The translations under genes were made by a program, and so were the position numbers. The notes under the pieces are model-generated. The model made no database searches, was not told where the DNA came from, and saw nothing but the letters and a program-made list of their open reading frames with translations. A stretch of 64,000 nt of DNA from an uncultured Eubacteriales bacterium. Its GTDB lineage: Bacteria > Bacillota > Clostridia > Christensenellales > UBA1242. Shown one piece after another: positions 25,374 to 35,375 of this stretch; the first letter of the stretch is position 1, and each line of letters opens with the position of its first letter. Where the stretch lies: contig CARNVA010000009.1 of the NCBI GenBank assembly GCA_949031345.1, positions 1 through 64,000 of the forward strand, read 5' to 3'.

Positions 25374-26993
25374 TTAATATACATCAGTTTGAGGCACTTT
25401 CTCCTCATGTTTATCCTCTATTTCAACAACGATTGCCTCTGTTGTAAGCATGGTTGCAGAGACGCTTGCTGCATTTTGAAGGGCTGAACGAGTCACCTTT
25501 GTTGGATCAATAATTCCTCTCTCAAACATATCACAATACTCATTATTGTAAGCGTCAAAACCATAGGCTTTTTCATCAATATGTTCGTAAATGCGATTGA
25601 TTACCACACCACCGTCAACGCCTGAGTTTTTGGCAATTTGTCTAAGAGGCTCTTCAATCGCACTTCTTACAATAAGCGCACCAGTCTTTTCATCACCATC
25701 CAGCTCGGCAATATGTTTGTCAAGAGCCTTTGTGGTCTTAAGAAGAGCCACGCCGCCACCTACAACAACGCCCTCCTCACTTGCACTTTTGGTCGCAGAC
25801 AATGCATCTTCTATGCGAAGCTTTTTCTCTTTCATTTCAACTTCTGTTGCAGAGCCAACTTTAATCACAGCAACTCCACCAGCAAGTTTTGCAAGACGCT
25901 CGTTGAGCTTTTCAAGCTCATATTCACTTGTTTGAGCTTTAATTTGCTCTTTAATCATCTTGACTCTTGCCGCAATCTTATCCGCCTCACCAGCGCCCTC
26001 AACAATTGTTGTATCATCCTTTGAAATCTTAGCCATTTTTGCACGACCAAGCATGTCAATTGTAAGCGTTTTAAAGTCAATTCCGAGTTCTTCAGAAACA
26101 ACTGTTCCGCCTGTAAGAATGGCAATATCCTCAAGCATAGCCTTTCTCTTTTCACCAAAACTTGGCGCTTTGACTGCAACGCAATTGAAGGTGCCGCGGA
26201 GTTTATTTAAAATTAAAGTTGTCAAAGCTTCCCCTTCAACATCGTCAGCTATAATCAAAAGCTTGGCTGACATTTTAAGAATTTGCTCTAAAAGAGGCAA
26301 AAGCTCTTGTATATTTGAAATTTTTCTGTCTGTGATAAGTATGAATGGATTGTCAAGTTCAGCAAGCATTTTTTCTGTGTTTGTGCACATATATGGAGAA
26401 AGATATCCTCTGTCAAACTGCATTCCCTCAACAATAGAAAGCTCTGTTTTCATTGTCTGAGACTCTTCAACTGTGATTACTCCATCACTGCCAACCTTTT
26501 CCATAGCCTCTGCAATAAGCTCACCAATTTCTTCATCACTGGCTGAAATTGCCGCCACCTGTTTGATATCGCTTGAATTTTCGACAGGCTTTGAAAGCAT
26601 TTTAAGCTGCTCTGTAATCACATCAACTGCTTTAAATATGCCCTTTTTAAGTATAACCGGATTTGCACCAGCCACAAAGTTTTTCATTCCTTCACGAATG
26701 ATAGCCTGAGCAAGCACACAGGCAGTTGTAGTGCCGTCACCAGCAACATCATTTGTCTTTACACTTACCTCTTTAATAAGCTCAGCTCCCATGTTTTCAA
26801 AAGGGTTGTCAAGCTCTATTTCCTTGGCAATAGTCACTCCGTCATTTGTAATCAATGGGCTTGTAAACTTTTTTCCAAGCACAACATTTCGCCCTTTTGG
26901 TCCAAGTGTAATTTTTACTGTATTTGCAAGTGTATTAACACCATTTTCAAGGGCTTTTCTTGCTGATAACCCCTCTAAAATCTTCTTTGACAT
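25374..26993 (-). CDS. groEL: GroEL chaperonin
   Basis: 60-kDa chaperonin of 539 residues that folds proteins inside the GroES-capped ring. The ATP-binding LGPKGRNVVL and VAGDGTTTACVLAQA motifs and the GGGVALL segment are all present. The usual Gly-Gly-Met repeat tail is missing; the protein ends KVPQTDVY. Second gene after groES, 14 bp apart, with RBS AGGAGG. Confidence 0.97.
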   Translation of the reverse strand: MSKKILEGLSARKALENGVNTLANTVKITLGPKGRNVVLGKKFTSPLITNDGVTIAKEIELDNPFENMGAELIKEVSVKTNDVAGDGTTTACVLAQAIIREGMKNFVAGANPVILKKGIFKAVDVITEQLKMLSKPVENSSDIKQVAAISASDEEIGELIAEAMEKVGSDGVITVEESQTMKTELSIVEGMQFDRGYLSPYMCTNTEKMLAELDNPFILITDRKISNIQELLPLLEQILKMSAKLLIIADDVEGEALTTLILNKLRGTFNCVAVKAPSFGEKRKAMLEDIAILTGGTVVSEELGIDFKTLTIDMLGRAKMAKISKDDTTIVEGAGEADKIAARVKMIKEQIKAQTSEYELEKLNERLAKLAGGVAVIKVGSATEVEMKEKKLRIEDALSATKSASEEGVVVGGGVALLKTTKALDKHIAELDGDEKTGALIVRSAIEEPLRQIAKNSGVDGGVVINRIYEHIDEKAYGFDAYNNEYCDMFERGIIDPTKVTRSALQNAASVSATMLTTEAIVVEIEDKHEEKVPQTDVY

Positions 26994-27007
26994 AATTTCC
27001 TCCTATT

Positions 27008-27292
27008 TTATTCGATTATCGCCAATATATCAGGCTGGCGAATGACAACATATTTGACTTCGTCGATAGTAATTTCTGTGCCAGTAAATTTTCCATAAAG
27101 CACCTTATCACCCACTTTAACCTGCATGCCAATTTGTTTGCCGTCAACATTTTCACCGCTGCCAATAGCAACCACGGTTGCAAGTTGAGATTTCTCTTGT
27201 GCTGCCATAGGAAGAAGTATTCCCCCTTTTGTTTCGCTTTCGTTTTCGATTGGCAGAAGCACAACTCTGTCAAACAAAGGTTTAATTTTCAT
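27008..27292 (-). CDS. groES: GroES co-chaperonin
   Basis: 94 residues: KPLFDRVVLLP, mobile loop around SETKGGILLP, and GEVDGK-like VDGKQIGMQVKVGDKVLYGKF. It caps GroEL. RBS AAGGAGG. A TATAAT sits about 40 bp upstream with a weak -35. No CIRCE (HrcA) inverted repeat was seen, so heat control would have to work in another way. Confidence 0.96.
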   Translation of the reverse strand: MKIKPLFDRVVLLPIENESETKGGILLPMAAQEKSQLATVVAIGSGENVDGKQIGMQVKVGDKVLYGKFTGTEITIDEVKYVVIRQPDILAIIE

Positions 27293-27549
27293 AATTCCTC
27301 CTTAAATTCACCTTATTTTTTTTGCAATAATATTATACAACCTTTTTCAGAATAAGCAAAATATTTTCAAGCTTATTTGGCTCATAGATTGCATCTTTTT
27401 GTCATACAATATCCTATCAGAAAGATTTTTAAGTTTGAATTTTTGAAAGCAATGAAAGATAAGAATTCCCTTTAAAAATCTTGCATGATAATTATTGACA
27501 AAACAAAACTACACTAAAACAATATTACATATTAAAAGGAAAAATCAAG

Positions 27550-28322
27550 TGTCACTGACAAAAATTTTTATAAAAAACAAAAAAACTTTAATTTCGGTCA
27601 TTCTTGCCATTGTATTTGTGGCATGTTTGATTGTTGCAAACTTTATTTCTCTCTATATCATTCAAGTTGACACCAAAACTGAAGAAGTGGAAAATGCTGG
27701 CTTTGAAGTTTATATGCTATCTCTTTCAAAATCGAAACTTGAAAGTGAAGCCAAATCAATCGCACCTGACTTTCAAGATATTGGTGCTGGCGGGTTTATT
27801 TGGAAAAATGATGACTATTTTCATGTGGTCGCAAGTTGTTATATAAACAAAAATGATGCAGAGCTTGTCAAAAACAGCATAAAAATCAATCAAAATCTTG
27901 AAAGTGAAATTTTTACTGTAAAATTTTCAAACTGCCTACTTAAAGGTTCTTTTGACCAAGAAGAAAAAAAGGTGCTTACTCGTTCGCTTGCTGCCGCTCA
28001 GATTTTCTACACTTCCATATATGACATTGCAGTAAGTCTTGACACTGGAGTGATAAATGAAATTTCAGCCAAACTTTCAGTAAATGGCACTTGCAATAAT
28101 ATTTCAACCATATATGCCAATTTCGACACCATCTATCCAAGCCCTATCATAAGCCCTTTGAAAGATGTCAATGCTTATTTAAAATCTATAATTAAACTCA
28201 GTCAAGCACTTGCAACAGATGAGCGGACAAATAAGGTCCAAACATATTCTTCTCATCTTAAATATCGCTATTTAGAAGCACTGTCAAATTATTCAAACTT
28301 CTTAAATAAGATTAAAAAATAA
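27550..28322 (+). CDS. single-pass membrane protein with SPOR-like region
   Basis: 257 residues from a GTG at 27550 preceded by AAAAGGA; longer starts have no ribosome-binding site. After a basic start (KIFIKNKKTLIS) a 25-residue membrane helix follows, then an outside domain. The segment GGFIWKNDDYFHVVASCYINKNDAEL looks like a SPOR fold, which binds denuded peptidoglycan glycans at division or sporulation septa. The last 120 residues are helical and not recognized. It stands alone; division or spore-envelope function is inference. Confidence 0.7.
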
Positions 28323-28414
28323 CTTTATTAAACCAAAAAAAATAATTATTGTATATAAATCAATATTTTTATTAAATAAAAATTACAAAATTTTATTTTA
28401 AAATTTGAAAATCA

Positions 28415-28449
28415 TAAAAAAAGCCTTGCTTAAAGTGCAAGGTTTTTTG
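28415..28449. terminator. terminator between the membrane-protein gene and ssb
   Basis: Stem CCTTGC / GCAAGG with T runs on both strands; serves ssb on the minus strand. Confidence 0.8.
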
Positions 28450-28460
28450 TTTTATATAAT

Positions 28461-29135
28461 TTAAGCAAGGTCTTGAGCCTCGTTTCCCTCTTTTTCAACA
28501 ATTTCAATTCTTTGACAAGAAACTTCATAAGCCACACGTTCTTCTATTTGACCGCCAGCAAGCTCTTTCTTGTATGGGCGTGATTGTATTCTGCCAGTGA
28601 GGCAAACCTTTGTGCCAATCTTTTGATTTTGAATAAACTTCGCATTTCTTCCCCAAAGAATGCAAGGGATATAATCTGATTTATTGAATGAAGTGCGGTT
28701 GACAGCCAAGAGCACATCACAAATTTGGCGATTGAATGGTGTAGTTCTAAAAACTGGTTCTTTGCAAATGAAACCAACAAGGGTAAGCTCATTGATATCT
28801 TCAGCACTCTCCTCCACTTCAAGCACTTCTTTGACGAAAAAAGATAAAATCAAACGGCTTTTTCCATCAATCATCTTGTTGTAAGAGCGAAGTTCGCCCA
28901 AAAAGCAAACCTTATCCCCACCTTCAAGAGACAGATTGTAAGCTTTTACAAGTTTTTCAGAAATAGTAAATGGCAAAATGTCATTTGCTTCAGACAACCT
29001 TTCCACCACAATTTTTCCCTCATAAAAGTTTTCATCCTCGACTTTATATTCGATAACAGCCTTTTCCAGCAAACTGCCCTTGATTTTTCCTTTATTGTTT
29101 GGTTGTGCGATTGCTGTCGTAACATTATTATTCAT
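28461..29135 (-). CDS. ssb: single-stranded DNA-binding protein with two OB folds
   Basis: 224 residues. The second half (residues 115-215) is a recognizable SSB OB fold: NELTLVGFICKEPVFRTT, SDYIPCILWGRNAKFIQ, VCLTGRIQSRPYK. The first half is a diverged OB fold (LPFTISEKLVKAY, GDKVCFLGELRSYN). Such two-fold proteins occur in Clostridia. It lacks the acidic DDDIPF tip that recruits partner proteins, ending instead QDLA. It may be an accessory SSB beside a classical one elsewhere in the genome. Confidence 0.85.
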   Translation of the reverse strand: MNNNVTTAIAQPNNKGKIKGSLLEKAVIEYKVEDENFYEGKIVVERLSEANDILPFTISEKLVKAYNLSLEGGDKVCFLGELRSYNKMIDGKSRLILSFFVKEVLEVEESAEDINELTLVGFICKEPVFRTTPFNRQICDVLLAVNRTSFNKSDYIPCILWGRNAKFIQNQKIGTKVCLTGRIQSRPYKKELAGGQIEERVAYEVSCQRIEIVEKEGNEAQDLA

Positions 29136-29177
29136 TTTCTTGTAGTTCTCCTTTTATTTATTCACAAAGTGAATTTA

Positions 29178-29942
29178 TCACTTTTTGTGTTGTACACCAT
29201 TTGCATCTATTGAGAAGCCTTCTTTATAAATCAAATCTCCCACCGAAGTCACTTTATATCCATTTTTGGTCAGATAGTCTAAGGTCAACCTTACAGAATC
29301 AACCACATGATCGGCATTGTTGTGCATTAAGATTATAGAGCCGTTTTCCGCCTTTTTCATAACCCTGTTTGTCACTTCCGCGGCAGACAAACCTTTCCAA
29401 TCAAGAGAGTCGACATCCCATTGAATTGCAATAAGCCCAAGCTCAGAGCAAGTGGAAAGAAGAGTATTATTGTAAGAGCCGTATGGCGGGCGAAACACTT
29501 CGATTTTCTTGTTTGTTATGGCGGTAATTTTTGCCATAGAAGTCTCAAGTTCGCTCTTAATCGTTTCTTTGTTTAATTTAGCCATATCAGGATGAGTATT
29601 TGAGTGTGTGCCTATTTCAAGCCCTGCCTCATCAATTGCCTTGACCATTTCTGGATATTTATCAACCCAAAATCCAACAAGGAAGAAAGTCGCAGTTGCA
29701 TTATATTCTTTAAGCACCTCAATTATCTCTTCTGTCTTGTCAGCGCCCCAAGCTGCGTCAAAGGATATTGCCACCTGTTTTTCTTGAGTATCAACTCTGT
29801 AAACAGGCACAAGCCTCGACGAATTACCAAACCACACAAGTGCGGCAGCATTGCCCTCAATGGAAAGCGCCAAAAGCACAACAACGGTAACCATAGCTAA
29901 AATAATTTTGATTGTTTTTGATTTGATAACACAAAATGGCAT
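29178..29942 (-). CDS. polysaccharide deacetylase (PdaB-like)
   Basis: 254 residues from the ATG at 29942 (GCGAGG upstream; the TTG two codons before is rejected). A hydrophobic N-terminal helix anchors or exports it. The NodB domain shows ISFDAAWGADKT (motif 1, with the SFDAAWG form typical of PdaB), HSNTHPDM (motif 2, metal His), RPPYGSYNNT (motif 3) and IILMHNNADHVVDS. PdaB-like enzymes deacetylate cell-wall or spore-cortex glycans in Bacillota. Short gap to ssb upstream. Confidence 0.9.
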   Translation of the reverse strand: MPFCVIKSKTIKIILAMVTVVVLLALSIEGNAAALVWFGNSSRLVPVYRVDTQEKQVAISFDAAWGADKTEEIIEVLKEYNATATFFLVGFWVDKYPEMVKAIDEAGLEIGTHSNTHPDMAKLNKETIKSELETSMAKITAITNKKIEVFRPPYGSYNNTLLSTCSELGLIAIQWDVDSLDWKGLSAAEVTNRVMKKAENGSIILMHNNADHVVDSVRLTLDYLTKNGYKVTSVGDLIYKEGFSIDANGVQHKK

Positions 29943-30235
29943 TACCAACCTCGCTTTTAATGATAATTTAAATTTTCAAAAAATCAAATAAGAAATTTGT
30001 ATTTTTATGACGAATTTTGTAGAAAAAAGCAAAAATTCCTCACATGCAATATTTATATTTACATTTGTCATAAAAAAGAACAAACTTTATGATTTTTTTT
30101 CGCGAGAATGGTGTTTAAAGCATATCAAAATTATTTTTTCAAGCTTATTTTCTCAATTGCAAATTTGATAAATTCAAGTTTTCAATTATTTAAATTATAA
30201 GAAAAATTCAAATAAAAGTCAATTGATTTGTCCTT
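29943..30235. other. gene-free AT-rich interval
   Basis: About 290 bp without any ORF, RNA-like structure or repeat that I can support. It separates the deacetylase from the topoisomerase subunit A gene and probably holds the deacetylase promoter. Confidence 0.5.
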
Positions 30236-30270
30236 TTAAAAAAGCCCTTTTAAACAAAGGACTTTTTACT
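30236..30270 (-). terminator. terminator after topoisomerase subunit A
   Basis: Stem AAAGTCCTTT / AAAGGGCTTT (one mismatch or G-T pair) with a T run on the minus strand. Confidence 0.75.
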
Positions 30271-30282
30271 TTTATTTATAAA

Positions 30283-32778
30283 TTATATAAGCTTATTGAT
30301 AGATAAGAAGTTTTTCTTTATTATTTCATTTCCACTTGCAGTGCGTTCGCTGTTTGGCAACTTTTTAGTTTCAAGTGGAAGTATCTTAAGACCAAAGTCA
30401 ACAGCAAGAGTTATATCGCCATTTGCCGATGTTGCATAAGCAACTGTCTTTGCGTTTTTAGCAAAGTTTACATATTTAAGTCCCTTGCGATATCTTGCTG
30501 AAACTGGGAATTGTGAAACTTGCATCTTCTTGATATATCCATTTTCAGTGACTATCACCACATGTGTAAAGTCGATTTGAGAGGCGAAAATTACAAAGTC
30601 GTCATCGTCAAGATTGATACCTCTCACCCCGCCAGAAATTCGGCCTTGTGTTGGAATATCAGTCTTCTCAAAATTGAGCGACATTCCATTTCTTGTCAGC
30701 ATCAAAATTGAGTTGTCTTTCTTATCCATTTCTACTGAGATAACCTCGTCTTCCTCGCCAAGCTTGCAAACTTGATAGAAAGGTTTTGAAACAATAAGTT
30801 CTTTTGATTCACTTCTCTTGACCATGCCCTTCTTAGTCATTATAAGCACACTTCCCTCTTCGCTTGCCTTCATGATTGCAATTGGCTGCTCATTGAGGGA
30901 AATATTATTGTCAATAGAAAGCAAGCTGCAACCCTTATCTCTCCATTTGCATTCTTTAATCTCACCCGCCATGCGTTTAATTACGTTTCCTTGACTCGTA
31001 AAGATGAGAATAATGTCGTTTGCAGCAAAATTTGTCACCTGCTTTGGAAGGTCACTGATTACCGTATTTTCACCAATTGTCTTTTGAGACATTGCGTAAT
31101 TTTTATTTGTAACCTTCTTAAGAGTGCCCTCTGCCGAAATTGCAAAGACGAAGTTTCTGGTATCAATCTCTTCTTCATCTTTAATCTTTTCAAGTTTAAT
31201 TGCACTATTTGACAAGATTTGGGTTTTTCTGTGAGAATTGAAACTTCTTTTAATATCTAAAAGTTCCTTCTTGACAATTTCATATTGAAGCTTTTTAGAA
31301 GCAAGAATAGCTTCAAACTCTTTAATTTTTGCTTTAAGTTCTTTAAGCTCTTCCTCAAGTTTGTTCACTTCCAAATGCACAAGTCTTGCAAGACGCATAT
31401 CAAGAATGGCTTGAGCCTGCTTTTCAGACAAGTTAAACTTGTCACGCAGACGCTGCTTAGCCTCTGAAGTGGTCGCTGATTTTTTAATAATCTTAATCAC
31501 ATCATCAATGTTTTTAATAGCAACCAACAGTCCTTCGACAATGTGAGCCCTCTCTTTTGCAACATTAAGCTCATATTTTGTTCTTCTTACAATAATCTCT
31601 CTTTGATATTGAGCATAATATGAAATTATTTCAAGCAAGCTCATAAGTTTTGGCTTGCCGTCTGCAATAGCGACCATATTTATACCATAAGAGACTTGAA
31701 GATTTGTTGATTTGAAAAGGTATTCCAAAATTTTCTGTGGGTCAGCGTCTTTTTTTAGTCTTATTACGCCACGCATCCCATTTCTGTCTGACTCATCACG
31801 AATTTCAGTAATAGCGGCAAGTTTGTCTTTATTATTTTCCTTAAGCTCGGCAATCTTCTGAAGAAGTTGAGCTTTGTTTACCTGATAAGGTATTTCTGTG
31901 ATAATAAGCGAGCTTTTTTCACCGTTCTTTTCAATGCCTACCTTGGCACGAATGATAATCTTTCCCTTTCCAGTCTTGTATGCCTGTTCAAGCCCTCCGT
32001 CTGGCGAAATAATAATGCCACCTGATGGAAAGTCTGGGGCTTTAATGATTTTCATCATCTCTTCAATTTTAATGTTTGGATTGTTTATATAAGCAACTAC
32101 GCCATCAATCGTCTCGCCTACATTGTGAGGCGGAATATTTGTCGCAACTCCCACCGCAATTCCATACGCACCATTGATAAGAAGGTTTGGAAATCTGCCT
32201 GGAAGCATGTCTGGCTCTTTCAAAGAGTCATCAAAGTTGAGGCTCCATCTTACAGTATCTTTCTCAAGGTCACGCATAAGCTCCATTGCAAGTGGTGTCA
32301 TTTTTGCTTCTGTATAACGCATAGCCGCTGGGCTGTCACCGTCAACCGAACCAAAGTTTCCATGACCATCAACAAGAGGAGCTCTCAAAACCCACTCCTG
32401 CGCCATACGACACATTGCGTCATAGACTGAAGTATCTCCATGTGGATGATATTTACCAAGACAGTCACCGACAATTCTGGCAGACTTTCTGTAAGGCTTG
32501 TCCGGTGTAACCCCAAGCTCCATCATAGCATAAAGAATACGGCGCTGAACAGGCTTCAAACCGTCCTCAACACGAGGAAGGGCTCTGTCCATAACGACAT
32601 GTTCGGTGTATGGTATCATAGACTCGTGGATGACATCACTCATGTTTTTGTAGATTATTCCACCGCCTTCACCATTGCCATAACTCGCAACAGCTTTTTC
32701 GCTTTCATCTACATTTTCTGGCTCGTCACCCATATCCATTTTTGCTTGTTCAAAGCTTTCTTCGTTTTCGTTTTTCAT
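30283..32778 (-). CDS. type IIA topoisomerase subunit A (GyrA/ParC family)
   Basis: 831 residues from the ATG at 32778, preceded by AAGGGAG. After an acidic 45-residue extension come the breakage-reunion domain (ALPRVEDGLKPVQRRILY, KYHPHGDTSVYD, catalytic Tyr155 in AAMRYTEA) and a six-blade beta-propeller. The usual GyrA-box (QRRGGKG) in the first blade is not visible, so it may act as a topoisomerase IV rather than a supercoiling gyrase. The residue matching E. coli Ser83 is Thr116. Subunit B is directly upstream on the same strand. Confidence 0.9.
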   Translation of the reverse strand: MKNENEESFEQAKMDMGDEPENVDESEKAVASYGNGEGGGIIYKNMSDVIHESMIPYTEHVVMDRALPRVEDGLKPVQRRILYAMMELGVTPDKPYRKSARIVGDCLGKYHPHGDTSVYDAMCRMAQEWVLRAPLVDGHGNFGSVDGDSPAAMRYTEAKMTPLAMELMRDLEKDTVRWSLNFDDSLKEPDMLPGRFPNLLINGAYGIAVGVATNIPPHNVGETIDGVVAYINNPNIKIEEMMKIIKAPDFPSGGIIISPDGGLEQAYKTGKGKIIIRAKVGIEKNGEKSSLIITEIPYQVNKAQLLQKIAELKENNKDKLAAITEIRDESDRNGMRGVIRLKKDADPQKILEYLFKSTNLQVSYGINMVAIADGKPKLMSLLEIISYYAQYQREIIVRRTKYELNVAKERAHIVEGLLVAIKNIDDVIKIIKKSATTSEAKQRLRDKFNLSEKQAQAILDMRLARLVHLEVNKLEEELKELKAKIKEFEAILASKKLQYEIVKKELLDIKRSFNSHRKTQILSNSAIKLEKIKDEEEIDTRNFVFAISAEGTLKKVTNKNYAMSQKTIGENTVISDLPKQVTNFAANDIILIFTSQGNVIKRMAGEIKECKWRDKGCSLLSIDNNISLNEQPIAIMKASEEGSVLIMTKKGMVKRSESKELIVSKPFYQVCKLGEEDEVISVEMDKKDNSILMLTRNGMSLNFEKTDIPTQGRISGGVRGINLDDDDFVIFASQIDFTHVVIVTENGYIKKMQVSQFPVSARYRKGLKYVNFAKNAKTVAYATSANGDITLAVDFGLKILPLETKKLPNSERTASGNEIIKKNFLSINKLI

Positions 32779-33055
32779 AGCAAGGCTCCCTTGTGCCAAA
32801 GGCACCAATTTTTGTGTGCTTTAAATGATTTTTATACTTTTAAGCACTTTTTTCTAAGTTTTTTTACTATAGTTTCAAATTTTTGTTAAATTAAATGTTT
32901 TTCACACCGCAAATTATAACAATTAAATTTAATTCAAATAGATTTTTAAATATTTTTTTAAAAACTTTTTTAATTGAAATTAAGCTTTATTAAATTTTTA
33001 ATTCTAAAACCTTTTAGCAGCAAGGTTGGGCTTAAAAAGTTTTTCATATTAAAAA

Positions 33056-35017
33056 TTATATCGATTTTTTGTAATTTTTGAAAAATTCATCTTCTTTATC
33101 AAAGTTTGCATGCTTATTGATATATTTTTTTCTCGCTTCAATGTCATCTCCCATCAAAGTTGTCACCATCTTTTCGGCTTCTGCTGCGTCATCAATGGTC
33201 ACTTGAATAAGACTGCGTTTCGCAGGGTCAAGCGTAGTCTCCCAAAGTTGCTCGGCATTCATTTCACCAAGACCTTTATAGCGTTGCAGTCCATAACTGC
33301 GACCTGCCCTTGCGATAGCCTCTGGAAGCTCTAAATCAGAATAAACATATTCGATGTAATCTTTTTTATAAATTTTGTAAAGTGGTGGCAGACCAATATA
33401 TACATGGCCATCATTGATGAGTGACCTCATATAACGATAGAAAAATGTCAAAAGTATTGCTCTGATATGAGCGCCGTCTTGGTCGGCATCGCTTAGGATG
33501 ATAACTTTGTTATAACGCAGTGAAGACAAATCCATATCGTCGCCAATTCCAGCATTTAACGCTGAAATAATTGTTCTTATTTCCTCGTTTGCAAGCACCT
33601 GATCAATTCTCTTCTTTTCAGCATTGAGAGGCTTTCCACGAAGAGGCAAGATAGCCTGGAAGCGTCTGTCTCTGCCCTGTTTGGCTGTTCCACCCGCAGA
33701 ATCTCCTTCGACGATAAACAATTCGCATTGTTCACTCTTCTTTGAGGAAGCTGCGGCAAGTTTGCCGACAAGGTTGAAATTTTCAGCATTGTTTTTTGCT
33801 CTAGCAAGCTCTTTGGCTTTCTTGGCACTTTCTCTAACCTTAGCAGCACCTTTAGCCTTGCCAATGATAATCTCCCCGATCGATATATTCTTTTTCTCGT
33901 TAAAAATTCTTGTAAGCTCTCTTGTTGTTAAACTTTCCACCAATGTTTTGGCTTCTGGATTGCCAAGTTTGGTCTTAGTCTGTCCCTCAAATTGAACATT
34001 TGTCATTTTAATACTAAGCACCACAGTCAAACCTTCTCTAAAATCTTCGCCAAGGAAATTTGACTCTTTTTCTTTGAGGAAATTATTATTTCTTGCAAAG
34101 TCGTTCATGACCTTTGTATAGGCAGTTTTGAAACCAGTTTCATGCGTTCCACCTTCAATTGTCGGAATATTATTGACAAATGAGAAAGAATTTTCTGTAT
34201 AGCTGTCAGTATAAACAAATGCAACTTCAAGGTCGAAATTTTTGTCTTCAGCATGAAAGTATATTGGCTTTGAAAAAAGTTTGCTTTTTCCTTCAACCAA
34301 ATATTCTGCAAAGTCAGCAATGCCTCCCTCATAATGATAGGTCTCTTCCAAATTGTTGATATTGTCAATTAGTTGAATTTTCAACCCCTTATTTAAGAAT
34401 GCAAGCTCTCTTGCTCGAGTGCAGATTGTGTCAAAATTGAATTTTAAATTGCCAAACATATCACTGTCAGGAAGGAAAGTCACCATTGTTCCGCTTTTCT
34501 TGGTCTTGCCCACCATTTTAAGAGGCTCAACGGGAATGCCACTATGCATTTTTCCCTTCTCATCCATATATGAATGAAAACCAATGTAATACTCTTTGCC
34601 ATCCTTATAAACTGTGACATTACACCACTTAGAAAGTGCATTGGTGACCGAAGCACCAACGCCGTGAAGGCCGCCCGAAAATTTGTAATTTTCATTGTTA
34701 AACTTTCCGCCCGCATGCAAAGTCGTATAAACAACTTCAACGCCAGACTTATGAAGAGTTGGATGCATGTCAACAGGAATACCACGCCCATTATCTTCAA
34801 CAGTTGCAGAGCCATCAGTGTTTAAGGTGATTTTGATTGTGTCACCATGCCCATTTGAAATTTCATCAATGGCATTGTCAACAATTTCCCATAAAAGATG
34901 ATGCATACCCTTAGAGCCAGTTGTGCCAATGTACATACCAGGACGCAGTCTAACCGCATCAAGCCCTTCAAGAACAACTATATCCTTCGCGTCATAACTC
35001 TTATTCTTTTCTTCCAT
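33056..35017 (-). CDS. type IIA topoisomerase subunit B (GyrB/ParE family)
   Basis: 653 residues from the second ATG, which is 8 nt after AGGAG; the first ATG is too close. GHKL ATPase motifs: EIVDNAIDEIS, DNGRGIPV, GGLHGVGASVTNALS. The Toprim domain has EGDSAGGTAKQGRDR, PLRGKPLNAEK and ILSDADQDGAHI; the C-terminus shows QRYKGLGEMNAEQLWETT. It pairs with the subunit A gene downstream. Whether the pair is gyrase or topoisomerase IV cannot be settled here. Confidence 0.92.
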   Translation of the reverse strand: MEEKNKSYDAKDIVVLEGLDAVRLRPGMYIGTTGSKGMHHLLWEIVDNAIDEISNGHGDTIKITLNTDGSATVEDNGRGIPVDMHPTLHKSGVEVVYTTLHAGGKFNNENYKFSGGLHGVGASVTNALSKWCNVTVYKDGKEYYIGFHSYMDEKGKMHSGIPVEPLKMVGKTKKSGTMVTFLPDSDMFGNLKFNFDTICTRARELAFLNKGLKIQLIDNINNLEETYHYEGGIADFAEYLVEGKSKLFSKPIYFHAEDKNFDLEVAFVYTDSYTENSFSFVNNIPTIEGGTHETGFKTAYTKVMNDFARNNNFLKEKESNFLGEDFREGLTVVLSIKMTNVQFEGQTKTKLGNPEAKTLVESLTTRELTRIFNEKKNISIGEIIIGKAKGAAKVRESAKKAKELARAKNNAENFNLVGKLAAASSKKSEQCELFIVEGDSAGGTAKQGRDRRFQAILPLRGKPLNAEKKRIDQVLANEEIRTIISALNAGIGDDMDLSSLRYNKVIILSDADQDGAHIRAILLTFFYRYMRSLINDGHVYIGLPPLYKIYKKDYIEYVYSDLELPEAIARAGRSYGLQRYKGLGEMNAEQLWETTLDPAKRSLIQVTIDDAAEAEKMVTTLMGDDIEARKKYINKHANFDKEDEFFKNYKKSI

Positions 35018-35375
35018 TATCATGTCTCCTATTAAAAGTAAATCACAAAAAATACTAGAAAAGCCTTTTAAAAACTTTTGAAAGTATTTTTTTTATTTTA
35101 ATTTCAATTTTGGTTTAATTTCTCTAATTTTGAAAAATTATAACCTCTTGTTACAATCAATTATACCATATTTTTTTTATTTAAACAATAAATTTTTTAT
35201 ATTTATAAAGAGTTTTTGTCGATTTTTTTCTTGCGCCTAAAACCGCAAAATCTGCTTGCTTAATTACTTTTTTGAAATACAGCATATTTATACATAATAC
35301 TGTATAATTATTCATTAAAAATTATAAAAATAAATTTACTTTAAAATACATATAATACTGATAGAGGTATTAAAA
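35018..35375. promoter_or_regulatory. divergent promoter region, topoisomerase B / murG
   Basis: About 350 bp without genes between divergent units. Several TATAAT hexamers are present on the plus strand (35303, 35351) without a convincing -35. Runs of A and T dominate. A TTTTGTCGAT near 35217 resembles a 0A box imperfectly. Confidence 0.4.

Noticed and set aside
25591..26709. Long plus-strand frames opposite groEL
   Set aside because: Mirror frames of a highly conserved coding gene; no ribosome-binding sites, Ser/Phe-rich shadow composition.
30283..35017. Naming the pair gyrA/gyrB outright
   Set aside because: The subunit A propeller lacks a visible GyrA box, so topoisomerase IV is equally possible.
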